Below are positions 50,417 to 63,700 of a DNA stretch of 64,000 bases, in pieces. The position numbers were made by a program, and so were the translations under genes. The notes beneath the pieces are model-generated. The model was not told where the DNA came from and did no database searches. It saw only the letters and a program-made list of their open reading frames with translations. The stretch lies in NCBI GenBank assembly GCA_013399015.1, contig VWZX01010107.1, forward strand, positions 186,001 to 250,000, given 5' to 3'. Origin of the DNA: Galbula dea. Its lineage: Eukaryota; Chordata; Aves; Piciformes; Galbulidae. Position 1 is the stretch's first letter, and each line of letters starts with the position of its first letter.

Positions 50417-53340
50417 CTAAGTTATGAAAAAAAAAAGAGAGTATTGAAAATTCTATGAAATGTATTAAAGTGTAACAGAAGTCTATCTGTATTTGCACGA
50501 ACATCAAATAATAAGACAGCAAAAATAGATGGTACAAATTAGTTACATTAATAGAGCTTTTTGAATTGGAAAGATTTTAACTATTTATTTTGCAGTTAAA
50601 AAAAAATGTTCATAAACAAGTAAAAATATTCACAGTCTGAAAACCTAGAGGAATACCAAACCCCTCACACACCTTACAAGCTTCCAATTTAACTGTATCT
50701 CCTTTCAGAAAAGGAGCTCTAGCTAAAAGAGAAAAAAGTGCCAGAATGTAGAGGAAACAAAAAAAATTCTTGGAATGTGAAACTTGGTGTTTCTTATCTT
50801 TTACCTCATTCTTTTCTGGAAAATATCTGATACTGAAATGCTGATGATTTCAGTTCATAGCATCAGTCTATATTTTGCTTTCTTGAAGGGTATGTTCGAT
50901 GAGGAAAGCATATGCCATCAAAAAAAAAATCAAATAAAACCCACAAAGACTAGAGATGCATTTTAAAAACAAAACAAAAATCCCACCACCTTTTAGGCTA
51001 TGTGTATATATGTAATGTAATTATGACATTGGTTTTTTGAAGAACAACTTTTCAAGTTACAGGTAAAATGTAAATTAAATTACTTAGTATTTTCATCTAA
51101 CATTATTAATATGACAATAAATTATTATAGCTCTCACAGACACTACAATTAAATCAACTTGCTCCATGAAAACTTATTTTAGATATTTTCTACTCCTGTT
51201 ACTGAAGATAAAGGCAAAAACCTAAGCTCCACTACACTTTGGAATGATATTGCACTGCCATATATTAATACTTAGATGACCTGTTACGACTGCTCATCTG
51301 GGAGCACTCCTCATCAAATTTCTCCAGCTAAGTCTAAGAGTTTAGCTTTTTATACTGTGTTTGTATTTCCCATGTTTGTACATGGCAGGAATAATTCACA
51401 GCACAGCCTGTTACACTCCTTAGATGGTTTATAGATGACAGAACAATATTTAAGCTTTATGAGAAATATCTATTATAACTTTTGGAAGCATTTTCTGCAC
51501 TTCTGCTTTATCACAAGTTTGAAGTCTCCAAGGAAAGTTTATTTTTAATCCATCTCTGCATACTGTGATTAAGGCTGTGTAAAAACTAGTTTTCCTATCT
51601 ATAAAAGAATTGTGACTTTCAGTTTTGAATTAGTTTTTTATTAGAACAGAAGGCAGAAATTTCACAAATTTTGAAGACCAAAATCTGTTTCATAATAATT
51701 AATTAACAACATCAGTGACAACAAGACAGAAAAAAGTCAGACGCCACCTTCATTCACAGGCTGTTCAAGGTGTTCCTTTTCATCTGAACAATACAGGACT
51801 GGCAATTCTGCAAACATACCAGAAAGGCTGCTGGCTTGCCCATGAAACCTGGATTTTTCCTATCTGCACAATTGCTAGAAAGCAAAGAACCTCACAGTTC
51901 AGAGACATTATAGACACAGCCTAAAGGTCCTATAGGGTACTGCCACAAAGGAGCTAGGTTGACTTACAGGATGGATAGAAGGTTAGATAGCTTGGTTTTC
52001 ACTAAAAGTTTTGACAGTCAGGCACATTCCCATAAAAATCTTCTGATTTGGCTGAATCAGCATTTTCCCACAGAAAAGTTTCAATTGGAAAAGTTTCAAC
52101 CAGCTCTTGTGGCACAGAGTTTGGCATTCTTTCAGAAACTGGAATAGGAACAGATGCAATATTTCCTTCAAACCTAAGACTTATCTGCATTAGCAGCATT
52201 CTAAAAAAACTACATGGGTCTGTGTTGAATCACAAAAAAGATTCCTTTGCAGTAATATTAGGAAGCAGCTTAGTATTAAATGGTACTAATAAATGTCTTC
52301 TAAGTTCTACAACAATGCAACATTTGTGCAGATTTTTCCAGCCAGGCTCTCTAAATCTGTTAAAAGACATTAAGATTATATAGCAGGATTTGTGATACAG
52401 ATCTGGGTACTCACCCTGATCTATTCCCTTCCTCCAGCAGTAACCAATACTTCTTCCTCATCTCCTTTATTAGAATAGTGATGCAGATAATTCTGAGAGA
52501 GAGGTTAGGGCCATTTCTATGCTGGACCTAACAAAAATCCATCTCTTTCGGAACATTAAGCAATTAGTATGTGTCCTGATGCTGAAGAAAATAGTATTCC
52601 ACAACAGAAAGGAGACAAGCTCTACAAACAAGTTTCCACAATAATCTTTCATGAATCTTATCTACTCACTGCTTACAACAAGAGTGCTACAGTACACTTC
52701 CTGAACAACGGGGGAAGAAAGGGGAGGACAAAAAAAACCTTGTAAATAATAGAGCATTCCAGTCTTGTCTTTTGACACCACTTCAAATAGCAAATAAGTT
52801 TAAATATGTCTGTGAAAAATCTTGCTTGTAGGACATTCAACAAGAAATAAGAAGCAAATATTTAAACTTCACATTCAATAAAACTTGCATTTAAATGCAT
52901 GTATGCACACATGCTATCAACACCCCAGACACTGCAACTCTTACGATACACTTTTTTCTAACTTGGTTAATTAAGTACAGAGAATATTCAGGCTTATTTT
53001 TGAAGGCAAGGGAAAGTGAAAGTTCATGCAATCTTAACAGTAAAAGTTGCACTGCAAACACACATACACGCTTTTTTAGAACCAAACCCATACCTGAAAT
53101 ATCAAAGCTGGATCAATACATAAAGATGGCTCTTTCTGCAAGTAAGGTAAACCACAGATATTCTCACTTACTTTACAGCTTGCTGTTTTTAAAGTTTTTT
53201 TTAATTCATCTTTTCAGACTGCATATATTTCAGGGCGGTCAATACCCTATACTAACATAAGCTCTATGCTTTATCTGTAAACTCATTTCCTGTTTTCTCT
53301 CTCAATATCACTGGTTTAAGCCCAGAACTGTCTGAACAAG

Positions 53341-53818
53341 ATCATAGTATTGTGGAATGGTTTGGGTCGGAAGCGACCTTGAAAGATCATCCTGTACAAC
53401 CTCTCTGCCAGGGGCAGGGACATCTTTCACTAGGTCAGGTTGGTTAGAGCACTGTCCAACCTGGCCTTGAACAATTCCAGGAAGGGAACCCTCTGGGCAA
53501 CCTGATCCAGTGTCTTATCACATTCATCAAAAAAAAGTCTTCCTTATGTACAATGCTTATGTACCCTCTTTTCGTTTAAAACTGCTGCCCCTTGCCCTGC
53601 CACAACAGACCCTATGAAAAAAGTCTGTCTTCCCATCTTTCTTATAAGCCACTTTTAACCTCAGCTGTCTCAGCCTGTCCTCATAGGAGAGGTGCTCCAG
53701 CCCTTTGATCATTTTTGTGGCTCTCCTCTGGACCTGCTTCAACATGTCTTCCTTGTATTGGGGACCCTAGAATAGAACCCAGTGCTCCCGGTGGGGCCTG
53801 ACAAGAGGTGAGCAAGTT
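53341..53818 (-). mobile_element. CR1 LINE 3' end (ORF2 tail and 3' UTR)
   Basis: A copy of about 480 bp in the same orientation as ERC2. From its 3' side on the + strand come atggtttgggtcggaag, gaaagatcatcctgtac, cagggacatctttcactagg and ctggccttgaacaattccag. Further in, the ORF2 tail on the minus strand encodes MLKQVQRRATKMIKGLEHLS, a signature of the CR1 polyprotein C-terminal region. The frame is then lost by indels within the following 60 codons. The 5' truncation lies near 53818. Divergence is greater than in the copy at 12250. Confidence 0.92.
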
Positions 53819-56800
53819 TTGACCTCATTCATGTGCTTAGGAATACTTCTTATGGAAAGAATGCTATGAAAAGTCTGTTTCCTTTTACTCTTTTTTTTAT
53901 TGTATTAATCAGTGTTAATCAACTTTGGCTATCACTAATATTCAAAGCTATCATTGATCTGGCATTTATCAGCACACAATACAGGAAGAAGTATGCATGG
54001 ATGCAACTGCAAGTCAAGGAAAGGACTTCAATGTATTAGCTTTATTTTACACTTAGTTTCAGGCATGGTAGAAAAAAAAAAAAGCTGGTTTATCACCTAT
54101 ATCCATAGTCACGGTCGGAAGCAACCACTGAAACAGAATTAGACTGATTTGCTGTATAATGCAAGTCATAAAATTACATGAATGCTGTTAAACATACACA
54201 CTATATTCTAGAGTGCATTTGTTACCTCTAGCTTCCACATACTGTATTTCACAATATACTTATTTTCATTACTGAAGAGGGTTTTTTGATTTTTTATTTA
54301 ATTAAGATATCGCAGGTAAATATCTACAGACTCTTTTGCTCTGTCATTTCCTATTTGTTAAACTACACAAAATAAACCTCCTAAAGTCATTCACTGTTTG
54401 GTAATACTTTTAAGCATTCTGGTGGCTCTCCTCTCTTTTGGGCAGATATGCACTTCAAAACTTTTACCACTTTACTAAATCCAGGATACAGACAGCATAG
54501 TTACTGTGCCTTGCTTTCTAGAGAATGCATCTCAGAGAAAACCATGGTGGAGTGCTGGGGAACAAACCAAAACAATGTCTTGAAAGCAAGGTCTACAACA
54601 TGATTAAACAAGAGGAGGTTGAGGGAGTAAAAGGAACCATTCTGTCCTGTGACTGCTTTCCAGAAGAAGGGCTTTTGGAGAAGCAGACAAGGCAAAAGAG
54701 AGTAAAGAATGTAAAGGGAAAGAATAAGCAAAAGAAACAGGACATCTGGAAGCAAACACATCTAAGAAGTAAAACCAGAAAGTTAGGAAAGAAAAGCCTG
54801 TGCAATGCATCTGAAATGACAACAGATATCTGAAGAGGAATAAAGAGATGTCAAGACACAGGATGGGAACTTTCTCTTTTTTGTTTGCCCCCTTTTTTTC
54901 TTGTTTAAATAATACAGAAGATAGATGCTAAGCAAGGGAACAGCAGTTATGCAGAATATACAACTGCTATAAGAAAAGGCAACTACTTGCAAAATTTTCA
55001 GAGAGAAATGAATAGCAGGACTGGAGAGGTACTGCAGAAGAAAAAGTCTTTACAACAACAAAAAAACACATATGGAATGATAGGTAGTAGAAATGGATAT
55101 ACTTCACTGGATGAAAGGGAGAACTGACTGGGAGAAGGTACAGAAATCCTTCATCAGTGGCTAGTGACGCAGGAAAGAATAGATGGATTTACAAAGGAGA
55201 GAAAACTGCCTCCTGGCAAAGCCTGGAAGAGCCATGGAGGGGACTCAGACAAAAGCTAACGTGGCAAAGCAGTGGAAGGGGTTGGGTGCAGTAAAGAGAA
55301 ATATATACTGCTCAGAGCCTCTGTGTGGGGGAGTGTATGGCCTCAGATTGCTGTATTACAGAGTAATCCTCTCCCTCCTCCTACCCTCAACACTGTAGGG
55401 AAATTATTACTTCAGTGCTTGATCATTCAAAACAAATGTTCCACTTTCTTTTTTTTTTCTCAAAACAAATGCTGTCTGGATTAAGATAATTTAAATTTAC
55501 TTGAAAACATGCCAAAGCTGGAACTTGTAATGAAAACTGTTGTTGAATCACGTGGATTTCAACATCTTACATTTGTCCCTTTTTCTATTCAATATTAGGC
55601 CTAATTTAGACAGGGCAACCCCAAAGGGGCATGTGTTTCTAGGAAAAGAAAGAACTGTCTGCCCCAGAGCCAAAAGGCATCAGAGTTCTCCAAGAACACA
55701 ATTACAGCCTCACCCAGACAAAGGAGAGCCCTCACTACAAACGTCAGGTATTTTAAAAGTGGAACATCACACCACACCCAGCTCTCCTGGGGGACAGACA
55801 GAAAAGGCTTTACTGTGTTCAGGGACACTATCAGAGTGGCTGCAACTACAGTCCTCACATGTGTCATTCATGTGTCATGTCGTGTTCCTGCCCTCCCCCA
55901 TTCTCTTTAAAAAGTTTTGGTACAGGAACAGGAATTGCAAATTATTTTGCACCATAACTTTTACATTGATAATAGCCCACCTGGAAGAACACAAATAATT
56001 TTAAAACACTACCTCTGTATCCCAAGACTTTTACATTTATAATTCTGAATATTAAAGAAAGTTTCTCAGCCAGTATCCTACTTTCCCATATACTTAAAGT
56101 AACAAGTTACTGCAAGAACACACGTTTCAGATTTCATACATAGACTTCTCAACTAGAATAAACAGGGGAGGTCCAAGGAAAATACACATCAGAAGACAGA
56201 ATACTGAAATTGATGTACCTTCTTTGTTACTCATATAATCTAAACTAATTAGTATCTATTAAAAGGGAGATACTGTATTTATGAAGTCCTGCTGTTGTTG
56301 TAACTGTGTATTTACCACAATGTTCAGACATGCTGAACTCATTTGTTCATAACAGAAGTCAAGGGCAAAATGAGGCCTTTAATTTGCACTTCCTTTTAAG
56401 TCTGAAATGAAAGACCCTCATTAATGTATTTCAGGCAGCACTGCCAACTCAAAAGTTATCTCAAGTCTCCTGGTATTTTTCTTAGAGAGGTACATTCCAG
56501 ACTCTAGAATTATGTGAAAATATCAGTTTTCACTTTTTAAATTATTATTTTTATCTTTTGTTATTGTGAGGGGAAAAGCCACAACACTTTAGTAATATTA
56601 TATATCAAAAAGAGGAAACTATTCAGGACTGAGATGGCAGTTTCATTGGATTTTGTCATATCACTCTACTGAGGGAATGAATAGGTTAGATGTAAAACGA
56701 TGGCCAAAAAACCAGAAAGGGAAGTACTGTTTTTAAACATCAAGAAAAAAAAAACAAAACAACTCTATATCAGCCTTGGACAGTCTGTGCTTGCTCCTGC

Positions 56801-57040
56801 TAGTTTATTCCATCTATTTGTCTCACCCAAATCTTCCCTTCCACTCCTGGCATCTTTTTAAAAAGTAGTATTTGGTTCTTATTATTCAGCAATGTTGCAC
56901 TTGGGTTTTTTAATCAAGTGTTATTAAGAAAACAGACTGGGAGAAAGAAATACTAATCATTCTTATCTTCACAGCAAAATAAACTGTGACAACCAAAAGG
57001 AAGCATTTAATGGTTTCATAATAAAATTTGTTAGGCAAGG

Positions 57041-57633
57041 TGTTGGGGGTTAACCCTGGCAGATAGCTAAGTGTCACGCAGCTACTCATTCACTCCCCCT
57101 TGGTGGGATGGTGGAGAGACTTGGAAGGCCAAAAGTGAGAAAACCCATGGGTCAAGATAAAGCCAGATTAATATGTAAAGCAAAGCTGTGCATGCAAGCA
57201 AAGCAGATTACGGAATTCATTCATTACATCCCATTGGCAGGCAGCTGCGTAGCTATTTCCAGGAAAGCATGGCTTCACCGTGAATAACAGTTACTTGGAA
57301 AGATGGATGCCATAACTCAGTGTTCTCCTCTCAGTTTTACTGCTGAGCATGACATTCTATGGTACAGCATATCCTTTTGGTCAATTCAGATCAGCTGTCC
57401 CAGCTGCGGTCCCTTCCAGATTCTTGTACAACCCTAACCTTCTTGTGGCAGGGGGGCGAGTAGGGAGGTGAACAGAGCAAGAAACAGAAAGCTTTCGCTC
57501 TGTAAGCACTGTTCAGCAACAGCTAAAAACATCAGTGTGTTATCAACACTCTTTTGTTCCCAAATTCAAAACACAGCACCGTACAGGCTGCTACAAGAAA
57601 AATTAACTCTATCCCAGCCACTCCCAGTAAACA
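57041..57633 (-). mobile_element. Solo LTR of an avian endogenous retrovirus
   Basis: Nearly complete LTR on the minus strand. It starts TGTTTACTGGGAGTGGCTGG at 57633, passes gggatagagttaattttt and ttgataacacactgatg, and ends gttaacccccaaca at 57041. I recognise this as a high-copy avian LTR type, from memory. The promoter position reads agcagtaaaac after gtcatgctc, without a good TATA box. The expected poly(A) position reads tattaatctg, not a canonical hexamer, so both signals look decayed. No internal retroviral genes remain, as expected after recombination between two LTRs. I found no exact target-site duplication. Its 5' edge is 47 bp from the exon A donor, in the same orientation as ERC2. 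Confidence 0.88.
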
Positions 57634-57680
57634 AGTTCCCACTACAAAAATGATGCATGCGAAACATGCAAAGACCATAC

Positions 57681-57755
57681 CTTCATTTCAATAACTGTCT
57701 GAAGAGCCTTCGTCTTTGCCGGCTCAGGCTGAAGTTGGGTTCTCCTATGTAATTC
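57681..57755 (-). CDS. ERC2: ERC2 coding exon A (25 codons)
   Basis: First of the five exons in transcript order; it encodes ELHRRTQLQPEPAKTKALQT then VIEMK. The acceptor is gtgtccctccacag with a good pyrimidine tract, and the donor is ATGAAG/gtatgg. Length is 75 nt, phase 0 at both ends. The QLQPEPAKTKALQTVIEMK string is ERC2-type; ERC1 as I recall it has RFENAPDSAKTKALQTVIEMK. The PEPAK stretch is a short break between coiled segments, so this exon is a hinge leading into the long coil of exons B-E. The solo LTR at 57041-57633 begins 47 bp past its donor. Upstream ERC2 exons lie beyond the window. Confidence 0.94.
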
Positions 57756-60700
57756 CTGTGGAGGGACACGATAGAAATAAGCCTGACGACTCATCTTTCT
57801 ATTATTTTAATCATTCAAATTGAATTTATTACAACCAAATGAAAGTCTGATTATTGGAAGCATGTAACTCCAAATGCCACAGGTGCTGCCCTCTCTATAA
57901 TCCCTTTAGCATCAGTGCAGTCCCTATCTAAAGTTACAGTTGCCTCTGACAGCACATGCGCTATTTCTGAAGTCCCTATCAATAATTGATGTCACCGCTG
58001 ACAGAGCCAGCAAGTCATTTCATAGTCCAAATACAACGCTCCGGCTTCTGCCTAAACATCAAATCTTAATTAATTCAGTTGTGTTACTAATTCAAACACT
58101 GCTAAGTCTTAAAATTTTTTACAGTAGTTTTTCCTTAATTTTTCCTCTAATATCTGAAATAAGCAATTTAAAGACATTATATTTAAATTTGACATTTTAA
58201 GGATAATTATATAGTGGGTTGACGCAGCACCCTCTACAGTAGCAATTACTTTTCACATTTTCATACAATTTTTTATGCATCTTAATCTACAGGTAAAAGA
58301 AAAATGGATAGCATTAGTTAAGACATACAGTTAACAGAATTAATATGTATTGGTTTTCATTAAAAAAAAAGTATGAAGTCAGTGCTTGATCTCTTATAAA
58401 ACATAGGTTGTATCTTGGTATGAGATAGCTCAATAAAAACCTCACATATCTACACAGAACAATGTAAAGCTGCAATGAAACATTATCATATAAGAATTTG
58501 GTGATGCTCATACCTCTTCCACAAACAATCTGAGCAGTTTATTAGAAAACAAAATTGAAACAGAACAGATACAGTCTTGTTTCCAGACCTCTAGAGTCCT
58601 TCCCAAATAACATACAGGATTGCCACAGTAGATGTCTTTCTCCCCCTGTTCTTTCCACCTCAGTGCTTCACATACACAATTGAACTAACTTTATAACCAC
58701 AAAAAAAAAAAAAACTTTATGCCTAGTAGGCTGAGAAGCTTGGTTCATACACCACAAAGAGATTAGCTTACTCCAGAACCTGAGCTACTGTGTCTTCCAA
58801 ATTATGGCTCTCCCAGCTCATCCTCAAATTCAGAAAAGGGGGATCATCAAAAACACATAACGCTGTGGGTCCTAATTATCTTTATTCCCATCTCTCAAAT
58901 TCTTTTTTCCTGAGTGAAGCAAACAACATACAACTTGACAATAATTGATAGGCTAATAATTAAAAAAATGGTAAACTATGGATCGTGCACATTTATTATC
59001 CTGCCTCCCCAGCCAATTCAGCACATTTCTGGGTCTCACCTACCTTGTAACCCACACAAGCTTAAAAGTCATTTTTTTAAATCACAGAATATCAACCAGT
59101 TTCTTGTTCTGTTTAGCAACAAGCATATTGCTTATCAGTGACTCTAAGAAACAACCACTCTTTACAGTTTAAGTAGTAGGAGTGATTTAGGACATATTGT
59201 TAAATTCAAATCTACTGGTAATAAACACCTTTATGAAACACATTTGAAAATTTGTGTGGCTTAATATATTAAAATAAACTGAAAGGGACAGGTTAGTCAT
59301 GTGTGCTCCATTTAACTGAAAATAGATTACTTCACTTGAAATGTAGTATATGACAGGACATAATATCAAGACACCCAGACTGAAATTGTCACATTTAGCA
59401 TACATTTTTGGTTAAAAGTAAAGAAACTATCCATAGCTAGCACAATTTTATGTATGTAGAAATAGATCAGTACTTATGATCTGTAGGATCCTAAGTTAAA
59501 TAGCCAAGTTTCAGTTAAATGGCTGGTAAACTAAGATAATGTCAATCATACCGTTTGATCTCATTTTTCAGACTCCTTTGTTCATGCTCTTAGCCTGCAA
59601 ACATCTAGGTGCATGGGCAGTTATTCTTTCTTTGTGTGCACCATAAGTAACAGCGATACCTTAGTCAATGACTGAAGCTCTTAGGAACTCTATCAATACA
59701 GAAAAGAAAGAGTTGGATATGCTCTCTCTTGTCTATTCTATTTTACCTGCTCCGTTGTTTCCATAGAAGGGATACACAAAAACATTACAGCTGAATAAAG
59801 AACAGTTTAGATTCTGACCTGCAATAGCTTATTAGTATCTTAATAAACCATAGCACTGTCTGCAAGAGTCAGATTAGGCACAAGTGTCTGAATGGATATC
59901 TAAAGTTAAATAGATCTGTATGCTTTTTTATTACATTAACTATATTACAGATACATGTGTATATATTTAAACTACTTATATGACAACAGTGAACAAATAC
60001 TTTTGCACTGGGCATTTATGAAAGTGTATATCTGAATGGACCTTTTTTTTCGATACAACTAACTCTCCACATGATAAAAATAAAAACCTTTTCAAATCAC
60101 CTACACAGGGAATCTCTCAATCACCACCGTCTGTTTGTCTCAGATAAAACAAGTACCTTCACTACACAAATGTTTTAAAAAATAAAGTATGTCATAGATT
60201 TGTCATATAGTTCTCCTACAAAAGTCATGGAAAAATAGTTGGCTAGTCATACCATTATCTGATCAGCAAAAATTACAGCTAATTCTAAGACCAGACTTTG
60301 CTCCCCAAGGCCACATAAACTGAGTTGGAATATAAACAGGATTCCACACACTACCCAGGGAGACAAACCAGAGTTTCCACCCCCTTAGCCAAAGATGAAT
60401 AGACTGCCAAAGATGAGTATTCCTAGATGTCTATCATAGCATGAAGCCTTGCCTCATAATACTTTTCCTGTTTGCTTTATGAATCAATCTGATGCTGGCT
60501 GACTTAAAAGCTTTTCTTCTCTATCCCTGATGGTAAAATGAAGCAGACTTTCGGATTCTGGAGAAGATCAGAAAATAACTCCCAGTTTATTATTTTGTGT
60601 GGGTTTTCTTCCAATCAGATGCAAATGTTTGGAGACTCACACAAGGCTCAGTTCTTGAATTTATGTTGTTCTATGTATGCATTTTTTTGTTTTAGGGTAC

Positions 60701-63700
60701 TTGACTGGGGAACTGATTAAAGGATATTACCACTTTATGTGCATGGTACCTTATACTGATTGTTTAACTGTCTGAGGTCATCTGGAGGGTTTTAAATTTG
60801 CCTGAGTAGCTAATCAAGAGATATTCTGAACATTTCATGAAGTCCTTATAGCCTAAAGAAACCACATTTTTATCCATTACATCATTTTTGTAATGATGTT
60901 GTTTTGTCTCTTTAATAAAAATCTCAGGAAGCATAACAAAAAATTAAAAAAAAATCTCAACAAAACATCAGGGAAAATTTCTTTTAACCTGAAATGAATT
61001 GAATGGAACTCTTGATACTTATATTCATGATGAAGTACTTGTGCTATTATCTCCGCAACCACCAGGGTCTATACTAGTAATCCCTCAGATGTACTCATTA
61101 TGAAATTACACTTTCATTATATCCCCTATATGACATCTGCATCACTGCAATTGGTAGTTCTGAGTAACCACTTTGCACATACCAATTAATTATAATCCTG
61201 CATAATCAGATGCCCACACTTGGGATTTTATGATGATGCTTAGTTGCCAAGGTGATTAACGCACCCACACAAAACTGACAGGTAATCAGCTCTTGTTCTT
61301 TGTGTTAAATTTACTCTAATATTCTTTCCTTTTAGGGCAAAATTAGTCTTAAATCAAAGCTGGCCATTGCTTTCTCCTTACACATGTTTCTGGGATATTA
61401 GATCAGCATTTTGTGTTTGCCTCAAATGTAACCTCGGCACACAATTTTTACAACTAATTTAGACATAAAAACTGTCTCCCAAGAGGTGACAGTTTATATT
61501 CTATACTTCCTAAAATAAAGGTGAAATATTAGTCCTATTCTTTTGTTCAGAAATCGGTAAGACCTTGTAAGGTTTTACCATTATTAAGTGGTATTCAAAA
61601 TCCACACTACATAACATAGTCTGAACCTAATACTAATTAAAACCCAAACAAATCTGCTTTTTTTAATCCCACATTTATTATAAGATACTTCATCACTTGG
61701 CTGCAGGAAAAGCCAGGGTACTGTAAACAGGTCCTCCATTTCTTCTGTTTCTTATGTATTTTATTAAGGTTCTTAAGACATTAGTGACTGTGTTGTTCTG
61801 CTTAGATGAGATTGAGCTGAAACTCTAAAATAAATGGCTACACCAATGTTGTTTCTGCAGTTCAAGGTCTAACTTTCTATATACATAAAACTGCCTAAAC
61901 AAGCTAACAGTGCTAGAAAGAAAAGGGTTTTTTTTAAAAAAACAGGTAATTTAGAGATGGTATCATAAAGCCACCAGTAAGCTGGTAAGCTCCTACTGAT
62001 TAAAGAACAGAAGGAAACTGAATTATAAACCAGAAGATTTCTCAATATTAACAAAAAATTCAAGATTTATTTTAAAAACTAAAGACACAATAGGAACAAA
62101 GACATTAGAATCACAGAATAAACACACCACTGGAAGAATTAAAAGAGATGATTAAAGATGGCAGCAACTATATCTACGGCAACACAAAAACAGGCCTGAG
62201 AAACCACTGTACCACAGGAAATCCAGCTTCTTGTATTCCTAGGTAAAATGTACAAATCTGTAAATCACAGCAGGCAAATAGCACAGGAGCTGCTAGTTCT
62301 CTCTAACACCTCAAAGCAGACTGCTTCCATTCTCCTGCAAAAGCAAGCCTTGGTATTGCTCCTACATGATCAGGATTGATGCAAGAACAGCATCATCTAA
62401 GTGCAAAGAATTTTAAGCTAAAGTATTATTGGAACACAGTGACATAATGCTTTACTGAACTTTCCCAAAATGGTGCCTTTAGAAATCAGAAGAGTACAAT
62501 AAAGTTAGCCGTTCGCCCTTCTTACCAGATAGACGGAAGCTAGTGAAAAAAGTAACAACTGCATGTACACACCAGTAAAGTCCTGATCATAGTTTTTGCA
62601 GCAATTGTAATTCTGTCCCTACACCAGCTTCTGCCACTTTGTGGCCATGTACAGAGAAAGATAGCATACACAAAGATATTTCATATCACAAACAGGAAGC
62701 TATAAATTGTAACTCCAAACAAGGTAACAGTCATTTTATTTGGTTACCCAAATGGCAGGTTTAATTTCCTTCTGAGGTATATTCCAGCAACTGTTTCTAC
62801 TAAAAGTTTCATAACCTAATTTAAAAAAAAAAACAAAACCCCTAAAATTTATTAAAACAGTTTAAAAAATATTAATAAAGGAAGATGGTTTCTCCAATAC
62901 AACAAACTTTCAAAAGATCTACTACCTATAGCTTATTAAATGGTCTGTTTCTTATAGATTTGTTTCTGCTCATCAGTTGACTGCCTATGCATATTCATGG
63001 GATCTCTGTCCCACAGATGAACTGAAGAATATATAAAAAGCAGATGGGTTATAGCCATTAAAAGTCTTCGCTTAGACTTCTTGACTTCAGACTTCCAGTC
63101 CAGTTCAATAAGATCGATCTATAAATCAAGATAAAAATGCTTCCTGAATATCATCACCATGTAACATGACTAGACCCAGCTACAGCACGATCCAAAATTA
63201 TTTTCCCCACAGTTTACTACACACCAATACTACATACATTTCCCCTTGCAGGATTTTCACACTGCTGCCATTTTCCCATAAAACTTGCAACCCCTCACTC
63301 ATCATATGATCATAGGTACAGACATTTCCCCTACATAAGCAGGCACATCCTCTCACTAAGTCACGTCAACAGCATTTTGATCATGCATTAGATCTACTTA
63401 TTTTAAGGTGTGAAGGAAGGTCAGTACATACATTCAGCATTTCATATGGAGCCACCTGATCTGCCCAGTCTCATGAGTGCACAGCTCCATTAAGTCCCAC
63501 TCAAGAAGTGTGTCTTTAGCAAACACTGACAGATAACTTATATGTATAGTCAATTAGGGATACCTTACATGCCAGCAATAATTAGGACCCACAGTTTTTA
63601 GAACCCAGAGCGTTGCCTCCTCCTCAGGTCAGGAAAGCACATACAGTGCCTTCTCCTCAGCTTAATAGCCTCTGATCAGGACAGTCTACACACTGTGCTG

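Larger units (their letters stand above)
50417..57680 (-). other. ERC2: ERC2 intron between exons A and B (7.3 kb)
   Basis: A phase-0 intron with donor gtatgg at 57680 and acceptor ttag beside 50417. It contains a CR1 copy (53341-53818) and a solo LTR (57041-57633). A purine-rich + strand stretch at about 54590-54850 produces several overlapping chance frames. The rest is ordinary AT-rich intron. Confidence 0.9.

Noticed and set aside
54501..54833. Overlapping open frames in several phases on both strands
   Set aside because: They result from a purine-rich + strand stretch that lacks stop codons, not from coding constraint.
55540..55998. 152-codon open frame on the + strand, the longest in the window
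   Set aside because: No recognisable domain, intronic, antisense to ERC2, and of a length expected by chance in 64 kb over six frames.
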